64,000 nucleotides of DNA from Ligustrum vulgare. Lineage: Eukaryota; Streptophyta; Magnoliopsida; Lamiales; Oleaceae. The notes below the pieces were generated by a model. The model was not told the origin of the DNA. It did no database searches and saw only the letters and a program-made list of their open reading frames with translations. The translations under genes were made by a program, and so were the position numbers. The stretch covers positions 37,120,929 through 37,184,928 of the forward strand of contig OY743190.1 in NCBI GenBank assembly GCA_963555705.1. Direction: 5' to 3'. This document shows positions 25,446-37,281 of the stretch, one piece after another. Positions within the stretch are counted from its first letter, which is position 1, and every line of letters starts with the position of its first letter.

Positions 25446-26811
25446 GAGTAAATTGTTTCTTTCCCCGCAAACTTGTACCTTGGTCATGGTTTCCTCACTG
25501 AACTTTGCTATGTTTCCCAAACCTCACCCAACTTAAAAAAGTTATATTCCATCCAACGCTCTAATCACAAAATTGGATGGAAATGCCACGGGGCAAACGG
25601 AATAGTCAAGTGGATGACGGAAAATCCAAGTGGCAAATTTTTTGGTTAAAAAATGCCAACTCATATTAGACTTCTATTTTTTTTTCTTTTATCATTTTAT
25701 CTTATTTTCATGTTGGCCCCTACTTTAAGTACATTATTGTCCCCCAATTTTAAAAAATTGTCAATTTAGTCCTCAAATTTTGATTTTCCTACGAAAATGC
25801 CATTATTTATTTGCAGCTTAGGTCCTTCAGCTTAAAATTTCTTGCATATTAGTCCTCGAATTTAAATTTTCTTTCAGTTTAGTCCTTATTATATTTGCTT
25901 CATAGGTCATTGTTTTCAAATGTCTATAACTTTTGATCTATAACTCTGAATTGCACTCCGTTTCTTGCATTGAACACCAAATTCAACCATCTTTCTTATT
26001 GTGTATAATATGTTGATTTATTAAATAATGCATTTTGATTTTTGTATTGTAGATACTTATTTTGTTATGGCATCATTGATTAACATAAATCGATTTCTAC
26101 AAAAATTTTTGAAACTTGCAAATTTTAATTTTAACAATTTTCGTTGAAATTTGCAAATGGGTGCTGAAATCTAAATTTTGTCCTAACAAAACAAGTATCT
26201 ATAATACAAAAATCAAAATACAATGTTTAGCCCTTGTTTGAGCTTCATCTTGATTTCAATAATTTTTCTCTCTTAATAATGAGCATATGATATATCATAA
26301 GAAAGATTGTTGAATTTGGATTTCAACGCAAAAATAGAGTGTAATTCGGGATTGTAAATCAAAAGTTATATGCGTTTGAAGACAATGACTTGTGAAGCAA
26401 ATATATGACTAAATTGAAAGAAAAATTAAATTTTGGGGACTAATGTGCAAGAAATCCTAAAGTTGAAGGACCTAAGTTTCAAATAAATGAAAGCATTTTC
26501 GTAAGATAAACAAAATTTGAGGGTCAAAATGACAATTTTTTAAAATTGGGGGACCAATAATGTAATTAAAGTAGGAGCCAACATGAAATTAAGATAAAAA
26601 GATAAAAGAAAAAGAAATTAAAAAAATTAAAAGTCTCATATGAGTTGATATTTTTTAACAAAAAGATTTGCATTTCCATCCAATTTTGTGGTTAGAGTGT
26701 TTGATGGAGCATAACTTTTTTAAGTTGAGTGAGGTTTGGGAAACGTAGCAAAGTTCAGTGAGGAAACCAAGATGGAGGTATGAGTTGAGTGAGGAAAGAA
26801 ACAATGAACTC
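25446..26811. mobile_element. MULE-type palindrome, 1.37 kb, arms ~600 bp
   Basis: The left arm (from GAGTAAATTGTTTCTTTCC) and right arm (to GGAAAGAAACAATGAACTC) are complementary almost to the centre (about 26090-26150), with scattered mismatches. Flanks ACTTTCATT (25437-25445) and ACTTTTATT (26812-26820) form an 8/9 target duplication of Mutator size. It has no coding capacity. Transcribed, it would form a very long hairpin. Confidence 0.8.
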
Positions 26812-26904
26812 ACTTTTATTAGTTAAACATTGACACATAAATAATAAAATATATGTTAAGTGTCTCATCTACATTTTAAATATAATTATTATTTGAGTGT
26901 CACA

Positions 26905-27523
26905 TAGAGGTTTTAAGACAGACTGGCCGACCAGACCTGCGAAAATCGGCCCGAATCGACCCGGGACTGCGGTCAAACCTTCGCGGGCAGCGATTAACCT
27001 GCTGACCCGTGAAAAAAAAAATAAACTGTTTTTATTAAATATAGTAATATTGAAATTTTCCTTCTTCTACAAACTCTAATACAACTTTTAAAACAAAATC
27101 TTATTTTTTTCTCCCTAATAGCTAAGAAACGTAATGTTCTTTGATAATAGTAATTAGAAATACATTTAACATTTAATTGTTATTTGTTTATGTTTTATTT
27201 AAATTTGCAAATTTAGAAGTACTTCATGTAACATAAAATCTAAATTTAAATTATGTAAACATTTTATGGTATAAATATGAATTTATCATTTTATTCATTT
27301 TGTATTTAGAAATTTGACAAAAAATTGCTATAAGTATGAAAAAATCTATGTTTTTATTCATACACTCCAAATCAGAGGGTCATCGAACGGGCCTGAGTTA
27401 TAATTCGAAATTTGTGGACTGACTCCAAACTCACAACGGACGGACTTTTTTCCAAGCGGGTCTTTACCAAACTTTTATGTTGGTAGGCCGACCCAACCCA
27501 GACCACCCGGATTGATACCTCTA
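26905..27523 (-). mobile_element. Non-autonomous hAT element, copy 2 (inverted)
   Basis: Ends TAGAGGTTTTAAGACAG and ATTGATACCTCTA with a perfect 8 bp duplication GTGTCACA (26897-26904, 27524-27531). The interior is the reverse of copies 1 and 3 (for example CTTCTACAAACTCTAATACA near 27063). 619 bp, no transposase. Confidence 0.9.
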
Positions 27524-27531
27524 GTGTCACA

Positions 27532-28227
27532 TTAGATGTTGTAAGTTTACCCATAAATAATTATTTAATATTTCTCTCTTGTTTTCAGCATAGATTGTCA
27601 TGTCAGCTATTAAAATATTTATTAACTTTAACAAACAAATTAACAATTAACTTAAATAAAAATACTTATTATAACAGTTTCTTTTTATAATAGTCCAATT
27701 AGCTTCTAGGCGTTCATGAAATTTGACGGAAAATGAACATTATCCGGAACTGCACTGGCTTTAATTTTTATATTCTAGCTTTTCAATTTTAAATTAGTTT
27801 AATTTTTTGACTCTTAAACTAGCCGCCATTTAAAATTGTTTATTTATATTTTTGGATAAAATGTGTGATTAAAAAGTGATTTTAGAAAATATGCGTTTGA
27901 AATGTGATTTTAGAGAATTCTGTTTTTTATAAATTTATTTATAAATCATAAAGATTACATTATTAAGGCACTATTTGACTGTTATTGAATCTGAATGGAA
28001 GTTATTTCAAATTAACATAAAAAAAAATTATTACTTAATGGTGATTAAATTTTGCAACGCTCAGTCAAAGATGTAAGTTTGAAGCATTTATTCCAGTGCT
28101 AACAACAATTATTCGAGTCAAATATTTTGAAGGGGTAACCAAAATTATGGGTTAAATTTTGAAATCTGAATTTGCATTCTGGTTGCTCCTTACTCCAGAT
28201 TCGTCGTAAGGTACAATTCTTTCAGCC
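27532..28227 (+). promoter_or_regulatory. Immediate upstream region of the PICC-like gene
   Basis: AT-rich, no ORF. The proximal promoter could lie here. Alternatively this is the end of a leader intron, because TTCTTTCAG directly precedes CCATGG and reads as a good splice acceptor at 28225. I cannot place a TATA box with confidence. Confidence 0.3.
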
Positions 28228-31200
28228 ATGGAAGAAGAAACAGTGACAAGTCATGAATTACCAGTGGTTAAGATTGCCGAGCACGACGAGACAAAAGCCG
28301 TTACCTCTAAGGTAAAAAATCTCTTTGTATGATCAATATTTCCAAAACTTAGTGCAACATTACATTTGCAATTTTCGTTTCTCAGGTTAATAAAGTAGAG
28401 GACATTGAAACTGCCCTTGATGGTGAATTCATTAAAGTAGAGAAGGAGTCTTTCAATGCAAAGGATCGTTCAAATCCATCTGTCATCCAGCCAAGTTCCA
28501 GCAATTCAGCAAGTAGGGAGTTTTTAGAAGCACAAGAAAAGATTGAAGAACTCGAGCTTGAATTGGAGAGAGTTTCTGGAGCGTTAAAGGAGACCGAATC
28601 TCAGAATGTTCATCTCAAGGATGAAATCTTGCATACAAAGGACAAACAGCATGAAACTGAAAATAAATACCAAGAGCTTCAACTCAGTCATGAAAATCTG
28701 CAACAACAGACTGCACAAACAGAGGAGAGGTATGGAGTCCACCTTAAAACTCTGGAAGCGGCGTTACAGGCTCAAGAAGAAAAGAACAAAGAGTTGATAA
28801 ATGTAAAGGAAGCATTTGATGGTCTTAGTCTTGAGCTCGAGAGCTCGAGAACCAACATGGAAGAGCTCGAACTAAAGCTGCAAACTTCTGCTGGTGAATC
28901 CAGGAAGTTTGAGGAGTTACACAAGGAAAGCGGTTTGCATGCTGAATCAGAGACGAAAAGGGCTTTAGAACTCAAGAGGTTGCTTGAGCTGGCCGAATCT
29001 AGTGCTAAAGAAATGGAACATCAGATGGCTTCTGTTCAAAATGAACTGAAAAGCTTGTATGACCAGATAGCTGAAAATCGCAAAGTAGAAGAGGCACTGA
29101 AGAGCACCACTGCCGAATTATCTACTGTTCAAAGGGAGTTGGAGCTTTCAAAATCACAAGTGCAACAAGTGGAGCAGAGGCTAGCATCAAAGGAAGCTCT
29201 CATCAATGAATTGGAATTGAAAATGGCTGCTGAATCTAAGACCAAGGAGGACATTGCAGCACTTGAGAATCAGTTGTCATCCACAAAAGAAAACCTTCAA
29301 GAGCAGACATCTCATCTAGAAGATTTAAATTTGAAGCTGGGAAACGAGGTGAGTGCCAGAGAAGAGCTCGAACAACAATTGAAAAGCAAGGAAACAAAGA
29401 TTATGTCAGTTCAAGAAGAACTAGCCAAAGTCCTTGAAGAAAAAGAAGCACTTAAAGCTGCTGTTACTGACTCAACCAATGATGCTACCCAGATGAAGGA
29501 GTTATACAATGACCTTGAGGCTAAGTTGCAGCAGTCAGATGAGAATTTCTTCAAAGCTGATTCTCTTTTATCCCGAGCATTGGCTGACAATACTGAACTT
29601 GAACGGAAACTGAAAACACTTGAAGAGCTTCACAGCGAGTCTGGGAATGCTGTCACCACAGCTAACCAAAAAAATGTTGAGCTTGAAGACATGGTACTAG
29701 CCTTTAGTGCAGCTGCAGAAGAAGCAAAATCACAACTGAGAGAATCTGAGACGCGTTGTATAGCAGCAGAGCAAAGGACTGTTGAGCTTGAACAACTGCT
29801 TAATCTGGCGGAACTCAAAAGAAAGGATTCTGAAATAGAATTGAGAGAACTTTCTGAGAAATTGGCTGAACTGAATGCCATAGTGAAGAAGGAGGTGGAA
29901 GAGAAGGAACAATTGAACATCCAATTGCAAGAAAATGAGGACAAAATAGCTCAAATTAACTCTGATTTGAGAATATCAACTGCACGGATTTCGGACCTTG
30001 AGCTAGAACTAAAGAATGCCATGGACAAATGTGCTGAGCATGAGGGACAAGCAAATACAACCCATCAGCGAAGCATCGAACTTGAGGATCTAATGCAGAC
30101 ATCACATGTCAAGGCGGTGGAGGCCAATAAAAAAGTGAGCGAGTTAGAGCTACTTCTTGAAACAGAGAAATATAGGATCAAGGAACTTGAAGAACAAATC
30201 AGCATGCTAGAGAAGAAATGTGGGGATGTGGAAGAAGAATCTTTCAAAAGCACTGAGAAGGTTTCTGAACTTGATGGACAACTTGAGGCTGTTCAATTGA
30301 AAACATCGAGCCTAGAGGTTGCACTACAAGCTTCCACTGGAAAGGAAAAAGAACTGACCGAGCACTTGCTTATGATCTCGGAGGAGAATAGGAATTTAAA
30401 AGACGCATCAAAAACCTCAAATGAGAAGCTTTCCGAAGCTGAAAATCTCGTTGACATTTTGAGAAATGAATTGAGTATTTCTCAACAGAAATTGGAGAGC
30501 ATCGAAAATGATCTCAAAGCTGCTGGAATGAGAGAAAATGAAGTTATTGAGAAGCTCAAGTCAGCTGAGGAGAAGTTACAGGAACAAGGAATAGTGTTGG
30601 AGAAACCTACTGCGAGAAGCACAGAGCTTGAAACATTACATGAAACTCTAACAAGGGACTCAGAGCAGAAACTCCAAGAAGCAATAGCTAATTTCACCAG
30701 CAAAGATTCGGAGGCAAAATCTTTGAACGAGACATTAGCAAGTCTTGAAGATCAAGTTAAAAGTTATCAAGAGAAGCTAGCCGAAGCAAATGAAAGATAT
30801 GCAGCTGTGAAGGAAGAGCTTGATCAGATTGCAGTGAAGTTAGCTTCTTCTGAGAATGCAAATGAAGACTTAAAACAAAAGGTTTTGGATGCAGAAGGTA
30901 AAGCTGAACAGTATGTTGCAGAGAATGAATTGTTAGCTGACACCAACTTACAGCTCAGTAAACAGGCTAAAGAACTTGAGGAAAAGTTATTTTCGGTTCT
31001 TTCAGATAAGGAAGTCTCTGATAAGCAGCTTGCTTCTCATTTGAGCACTATCACTGAATTAACAGAGAGGCACTCAAGAACCTCTGAACTTCAATTGGCA
31101 GCTGAAGCCCGCATTTCAGGAGCAGAAGCACAGTTGGAGGAAGCTGTCCTGAAAGTCAGTCAAAGAGATTCAGAAGCAAAGGACTTTTATGAGAAGCTAA

Positions 31201-32415
31201 AAGCCCTTGAAGAACAAGTCAAAATGTATGAAGAAAAAGCTCAGGAAACATCTACACTTTTGCAAACTAGAGAAGGAGAATTGGAACAAACGCTGTTAAC
31301 ATTGAAGGATCTGGAAAGAGAAGTTGAGGAAAGATCGAACGTTACTCAAGAACTGGCTTCATATCAGACCAAGTTAAATGATTTTGAAACTAAATTGTCA
31401 ACTGTTTCTTCTGAGAAAAATGATGCAGTTGAAGAGCTTCAGTCTGCGAGAAAAGAAATAGAAGACTTGACACACAAACTTGCTTCGGAAGGCCAGAGGC
31501 TACAATCTCAGGTGAGTACTCTATGACAATATATCTCAAAAACTTTCCAATCACTTAAATGGATCTCATATTTTTCTCCCATAAAGTATTTATACTTGAG
31601 TACCTTCTTCTTACAGATATCTTCTATCATGGAAGAAAACAACTTGCTTAATGAAACAAATCAAAGTTCCAAGAAGGAACTTCAGGCAATGATAGTACAT
31701 CTTGAAGAGCAATTGAAAGAACAAAATTCTAAGTTGGGAATTATCAACACTGAAGTTGGTCAGAAGGCAGAGTTACAAAGTCGTATAAAAGAGCTCGAAG
31801 AACATTTAGCAATTGCTGAGGCTAGAGTTAAAGAAGAGGTAATGCAAATTTATATGGTTGGATTGTTTAGCATAGATCTTAAAATGTCATTTTTCCTTCA
31901 CTATAATGAGCCATTGAATTTTATTGCCTCAAAACAGAACGAGACAAGCTCTCAGAAGAAGTTGGAACAAGAAGCTTCTTTGAAGCAATCATTTGAAGAA
32001 GTTGATGCAAAGAACAAACAAGTCCTACTTTTGGAAATTCAAGTTAAAGAGCTCGAGCAAAAGTTGCAGCTAGCAGATTCTAAATTGAAAGAGAAGGTTA
32101 GGATTCTTTCTACTTACTGTTCACCAGCACATGTATATGGTGTCTTTATTTTGATACAACTAAATTGTAATGCAGGATGTTACCTCAACAAAGGGAGAGG
32201 AAATTGAGTTGAAAAGTCGGGACATCGAAATTTCAAGCTCTATCCCAACAAAAAGGAAGAGTAAGAAAAAATCAGAGCCATCTTCTGCTCAAACAACGTC
32301 ATCAGATACACATGTCAAGACTGCTGAGGTATCCCCAGCCACCACTTTTAAATTCGTTCTGGGAGTGGCGCTAATTTCAGTGATTGTGGGCATTATTCTT
32401 GGAAAAAGATACTAA
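28228..32415 (+). CDS. PICC/PICL-like tail-anchored long coiled-coil protein, five exons
   Basis: Exons 28228-28311, 28386-31511, 31617-31838, 31938-32096 and 32176-32415 have GT/AG borders, all in phase 0, and join into 1276 codons. The protein starts MEEETVTSHELPVVK. From about residue 50 to 1180 it is almost pure Glu/Lys/Leu/Gln heptad coiled coil. A Lys/Ser-rich linker follows, then a C-terminal hydrophobic segment (FKFVLGVALISVIVGIILGK) ending RY, typical of a tail-anchored ER protein. Start, tail and length fit Arabidopsis PAMP-INDUCED COILED COIL and its paralogue, reported at the ER and nuclear envelope and linked to immunity. CCATGG is a good start context. The gene is intact and flanked by transposons on both sides. 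The family assignment is from memory of the conserved termini. Confidence 0.87.
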
Positions 32416-32691
32416 GGCTTTCGGGTTTTTAAGTTTTGCCCTTTTTTCTTTGGTTTATCAATTTGTTTTGTTTTACACTTCTACTAAAAACATATAAGAA
32501 GGTTTGGTTGTGATGGCATTTGTTTTGGGGCTTCTTGTTGGTGTCAGGGTATTGGTTTTCAGTTAAATACTGATTTGTAGTTATTAGACGAATGAAGAAG
32601 AAAAATGAATATTTATTACAATCAAGTTTTGATTCAAGCTTTTTCATCTTGTTGTCAATTAGATTGTAGCAATGCAGGTGTGTAGATATTA
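32416..32691 (+). other. Likely 3' UTR and downstream sequence
   Basis: T-rich sequence after the stop codon with no ORF. AT-rich words near 32590-32620 (AATGAATATTTATT) could serve polyadenylation; no canonical AATAAA was noted. Confidence 0.45.
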
Positions 32692-33636
32692 GAGCATCTC
32701 CATTGGATTGGACTGTCAATTTTGAATCTAAAGATGACATAACATGTAGACAAACTGACGTGGCCGTGAAAATTAGAAGTGTCAATAAGGTGGTTCGGGT
32801 CGAGTCGGCCCGTCAACATAAAAGCCCAGTAACGGTCCGCTTAAATAAAAACCCGTCCGCTGCAAGTTTCGAGACGGTTCACAAATTTCGAACTACAACC
32901 TAGGCCTGTCCGCTGGCCCATGCAGGTCGGGCCCATGCGGGTCGCGGTTCGTTCTGACTTGACCCGTATGAATAAAAACATAAATTTTTTCATATTTATA
33001 ACAATTTTATTATCAAATTTTTAAATACAAAATGATTAAAATGATAAATTCATATTTATACCATAAAATATTTACATAAAATTTAATTTATATTTTATGT
33101 TACATGAATTACTTCTAAATTTGCAAATTTAAATAAAATATAAACAAATAACAATTAAATACTAAATGTGTTTCTAATTACTATTATCAAAAAACATTAC
33201 ACTTTTTAGCTATTAGGGAGAAAAAAAATAAGATTTTGCTTTAAAAATTATATTAGAGCTTGTAGAAGGAAGATTTTCAATGTTACCATATTTAATAAAA
33301 ATATTTTTTTTTCACGGGCTAGCATGTTAACCGTGACCCGTTAAGGTTTGACCCTCGAAACCTGCGGTTCACAACTTCTTGACCCATGAACTGTCCGCAT
33401 GGGTCACGGGTCAGTCCGCCGTCCCGGGTCGATTCGAGCCGATTTTCATGGGCCTGGTCTGCCCGTCCGTCTTGACACCTCTAGGGAAAATGAACAAAAT
33501 ATGAAAATGGACAGTCCTTCTCACGGCTGTCAGCCATTTTTATATTTTTTACTTAAGAATTTGATTTCTCTCTCCTAACATATTTTCCTCTTTTGCCAAC
33601 TAAGACAATTTTCACAATGAGAGCATTGGAGATGCT
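32692..33636. mobile_element. MITE (GAGCATCTCC ends) split by a hAT insertion
   Basis: Ends GAGCATCTCCATTGGA (32692) and AGCATTGGAGATGCT (ending 33636) are inverted repeats. Removing the hAT element at 32774-33483 leaves about 235 bp, a normal MITE size. It lies about 280 bp after the stop codon of the PICC-like gene. Confidence 0.7.
32774..33483 (+). mobile_element. Non-autonomous hAT element, copy 3
   Basis: Ends TAGAAGTGTCAATA and CTTGACACCTCTA. Flanks GTGAAAAT (32766-32773) and GGGAAAAT (33484-33491) agree at 7/8. The interior is collinear with copy 1 (24392-25102), including the GGGTCGAGTCGGCCCGTCAAC-type GC-rich edge. 710 bp, no transposase. Confidence 0.85.
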
Positions 33637-34427
33637 TTTCTTATATAAAACTAGTATCTATAAATCAGTTTGGTACGTGTAAATCTTTCTTTTCTTTTTT
33701 TCTTTTTCTATTTTTTTTTTTTTTTAATGAAAAGTAATAGTAGTTTTTCTTCGGCTTGGGACAAAATGGTTGGTCGAGAAGGGTATTTGGAATATCAACT
33801 GAAGAGAAATCAATCTGTATAAAAACAATAGATATGGCTCATTTTCTCCAATTTGGTATTTCTTAAGAAATCTCCTCATTGATTTAACTTAACTCGTGGT
33901 AGTGTTGTTAAGAGTATAGAAAATTTCATTCGATAAAAAAATATACCTTTGTTATGGGTAATTTTCATTTTAGTCTTGGAAGTTCAACTTAAACTTAAAA
34001 GTTAATACTTACTAGTGAAAAAGCAAGGATTAAAATCTGAATAACTACTATACTTGCAACTTTGTTACCCACCAGTAGATGAACTTCAATATTTTTTCTT
34101 AGTACTCACCTAAACTTTAAATGCTTTTTTTTTTTTTCCATCCAAGTGGGTGTTAGCCCAAGAGTGACTAACCAAGAGGAGTGAATTGGTATATAAAACT
34201 TTTTCGATAAATAATCTCAAACTTAAAATCAATCTGTACAAGTATAAACGCTTAGTGTTGAAAGATATGTAAAGTAACTTAACTATCAATGTATAGTACT
34301 ATAAAGTTATAAATCAAAAAATAAAGTAAGTGTAACAACTTGAAAACAATATTGCACAATATGGATTAACAAGTAATAATAAGTGCAATGTAAGTAAATA
34401 AAAAGGAGAAGAAGTTGCAAACGATAT
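33637..34427. other. Unassigned, with old retrotransposon-like edge
   Basis: No gene. From about 34150 a segment with GAGTGACTAACCAAGAGGAG then GTGAATTGGT resembles a widespread plant retrotransposon motif. It probably belongs with 38074-39350 to an older element into which the Gypsy derivative inserted. Confidence 0.4.
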
Positions 34428-35215
34428 TGATGAGGACCCCCTTGGTATATTGAACAAGAATTTCCACAACTATTTGAAATCTTCCCAAGAAAGCGAAAAA
34501 GATAAATAAAGCGATAAAACACCTTAACCCAAGTTTAAATCTAATCCAAAATTCATTGATTAAAGAACAAAGCCCAATGGATATCAACTAAACAAATTTC
34601 ATGATGACGGAAATAAACAACAACACAAAAATAAATAATACTCAAGTAAAGTTGATTAACTTCCAATGATAATACAAGAACAAATGAGATTTTTATCCTT
34701 ACCTCAAGGAGCCTCTCAAGAGAGCATTCAAATGAACATATTCAAAGTTAATCTTAGGGTTTCAAATGAAAAGAGTATTTATTATACAAAATTTGGGTAA
34801 AATGAATAAATTCAAAAATTGCAAAAAAATCCCGTTTTTCTGAAACAGGGTATTACGATCGACCGAACCGGTTAACCGAAATATTTTCGGTCGATCACAT
34901 GGTAACCCGAAATGTCCCTTTCGGTCGTCCAATCATCATCCGAACGCGACTGAGGCTGTACCCCAAAATCTCTACAGAGTTTCGGTCGACCGGAATGACT
35001 TTCGATCGATCGAAATTGGTTGAATCCAATTTCTTTTTATTTTGGACTCCAACTTGATTCTTGGCTTGTTTTCTTGACTTTAATTACTTGTTTGAGGCTT
35101 GAATCTTCTCCCAAAATAGCCCTTAATTGCCTCGGTACTCCACAAAATGTGCTTCAAAATTGTTTTGGCTCGAATAATGAAGTTTTCTTTGGCTAGCCTC
35201 CTATGATTTTCATCA
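34428..35215 (-). repeat. Gypsy 3' LTR
   Basis: 788 bp, about as diverged from its partner as an old insertion would be. Contains GGTCGACCGAA-type repeats around 34860-35010. Confidence 0.88.
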
Positions 35216-35642
35216 GACCCTCCTTCTTTAGGATGATTCGTCTCGAATCATAGGTTTGTTCTAGATGTTTCATTGCACCTCCTGGATCAAAAGGAAAACT
35301 ACGGCCTCCATGCTTCATGATCAACCAAGAATACTCCGTCACTTGGGATGGAAGAATATATTGAAACACAAGTTGGATTGACCAATGTTGGTGTGATTTA
35401 AGCCCCCATTTATATTCAACCTGCAAGAAGTTTTTAAGCAAAATGGGGTGGGGTTCGTTAGTTTCACAAGGTACAAGATATAGATCTTTGTACTTGGGAT
35501 ATTTCAACTCCAACTCCCCTTCCTGAACCACGAGGCTCTTCTCTTCACCTCCCTCAATCGCCATCTCCAATTTATCGTTCTCAATCAAATCCCCCACATT
35601 TTTAACCTCCACAACATCCTCTACATTTGTAAGCACGTGCAC
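35193..35642 (-). pseudogene. Gypsy internal ORF, C-terminal polyprotein remnant
   Basis: A 149-codon minus-strand frame. The N-terminal half is acidic. Near the end YDSRRIILKKEG resembles the variable tail that closes some chromovirus polyproteins and runs into the 3' LTR. No catalytic domain is present. It is separated from the gag/protease frame by about 200 bp with stops. Confidence 0.5.
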
Positions 35643-35841
35643 CCCCTCACCAATATCTTCAATTTTTAGCTCCCCCTCCTTCTTCTCAACTTATTTATCT
35701 TCTTCAAACTCCTTCTTGAGTTTCATTTGATCTTTGTGCACTTCTTCCAAACTCAAAGGTAGGAGCACCACCTTTTTTTCCATTCACTTGGAAGCTATAC
35801 AGGTTCCTCTTGGTATGATGTTTCACTTCCCTATCACGTTG

Positions 35842-36567
35842 TTAAGGTTTCCCCAAAATTATGTGAGTAATGTGCATTGGAACCACATCACATAATATTT
35901 GATCACTATAAGTACCAATGTGAAAAGTAAAAAGAACTTGTTCACTTACCCTCACCTCTCCATAGTCCTTTAACCTTTGCAATATATAAGGACTAGGATT
36001 CTTCATAACCGGTAGCCCCAACTTTTCAACTCTACTAGCACTCACCAAGTTAGTGCAACTCTCCCCATCTATAACGAGACTAGATGGCTTATCACCCACA
36101 AGGCATCTAGTATAGAAAGTATTTCCTCCATACTTCTCCCTCTTATTGTCATGGGTCAAAGATGTTGGTGGCCTAGCATTCATCTCCAACTCTACTTCTC
36201 CACTTTTATTCATCTCATGGAGTGATGAATTTTGCATTCTCACACTTTCAATATTTTCATCAACTCCATTTCTCCTATCATCCAACCACTCTCTACTTTT
36301 CCTATTCATATTCCCATTTTGTTCCCTACTTCCATCTCTACACATAATGTTCCCAAATTTATCCCTTAACCTTTTCCTACCATCCCTCTTTTCTTCAACA
36401 ATACTAGTTGATGTACTCTCCCCTCTTGTTCCTAAATTTTCCAACCCTCCCCCAATTTTCTTCATTTGCCTAGCCATGGTGGTTGAAAGATTTAGCAAGA
36501 TTTTCTTCAATTCTTGAGTTTGAGCATTGGAAATGGACATGATGTGCAAGTGTGAAAGTGTTCTCAC
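35842..36567 (-). pseudogene. Gypsy gag end plus aspartic protease fragment
   Basis: 241 codons. The N-terminal part is a hydrophilic Arg/Asn-rich stretch of gag type without an evident zinc knuckle. From about residue 145 a retroviral-type aspartic protease can be read, with the active-site region VIDGESCTN (family DGGSCTN), then the YGEVRV and CDVVPM motifs and the closing IILGKP. The reading ends there; the polymerase that normally follows is missing. The active-site Gly to Glu change suggests loss of function. Confidence 0.75.
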
Positions 36568-37281
36568 AAGAAAATATTTTCACTCAAATTTAGCTTTTAC
36601 CCTCTATTGAGTTCACCACTCTTGCCTTTTTCCACTCAAAATCTCCTTTCTCAAGTTCTCAAAGGAAGGTAATCAACTAAACCACAAAGTATAATTCTTG
36701 TGGAGTCAAGAATCACAAACAAGGAAGAAGAAATTTATAACAAGTAGACACAATAGCAAGTGAAATTTATATGCTTGCTATACTCAAAAGGAACAATTGT
36801 TATGTGGGATAAGATGCTAGGAACACAAGTTCAACAATGGGATTGAATAACCACAAGTAATAGACAATGCATAGATGGAGAGAAATAAGCACAAAGAGTG
36901 TAATTTTCAATGAGGCAATTTAGCAAACACTTTGTACTCAATCTTGAAGTGGCCTTGAATGGATATAATGTGGATATATGATAAATCTCCAACAACCTAA
37001 ATGTGGTAAGGAATGAATGATCAACAATTACTCAATGTATGTAGCAAGTGATATATGGAATAAAATGTTAATAACACAATCTCAATAATGGAGAATGAAC
37101 AACCACAAATATTTAGTAAGGCATGGAAGTTGACACATAAGAATTAATATGCAGGAATCAAGAAATACACGTGGGCATATAAATTTTTCAATTTTTTCTT
37201 GAATTTCATTTTTTTTTAATAGCAACATAAAGAAATGTAAATGATAGGTTTACCAAATTAGAGCCAAGTTCTGATACGAAA

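Noticed and set aside
28772..30703. Several minus-strand ORFs (Ser-rich)
   Set aside because: Shadows of the plus-strand coiled-coil exon; Ser/Phe-rich translations are the antisense of Glu/Lys codons.
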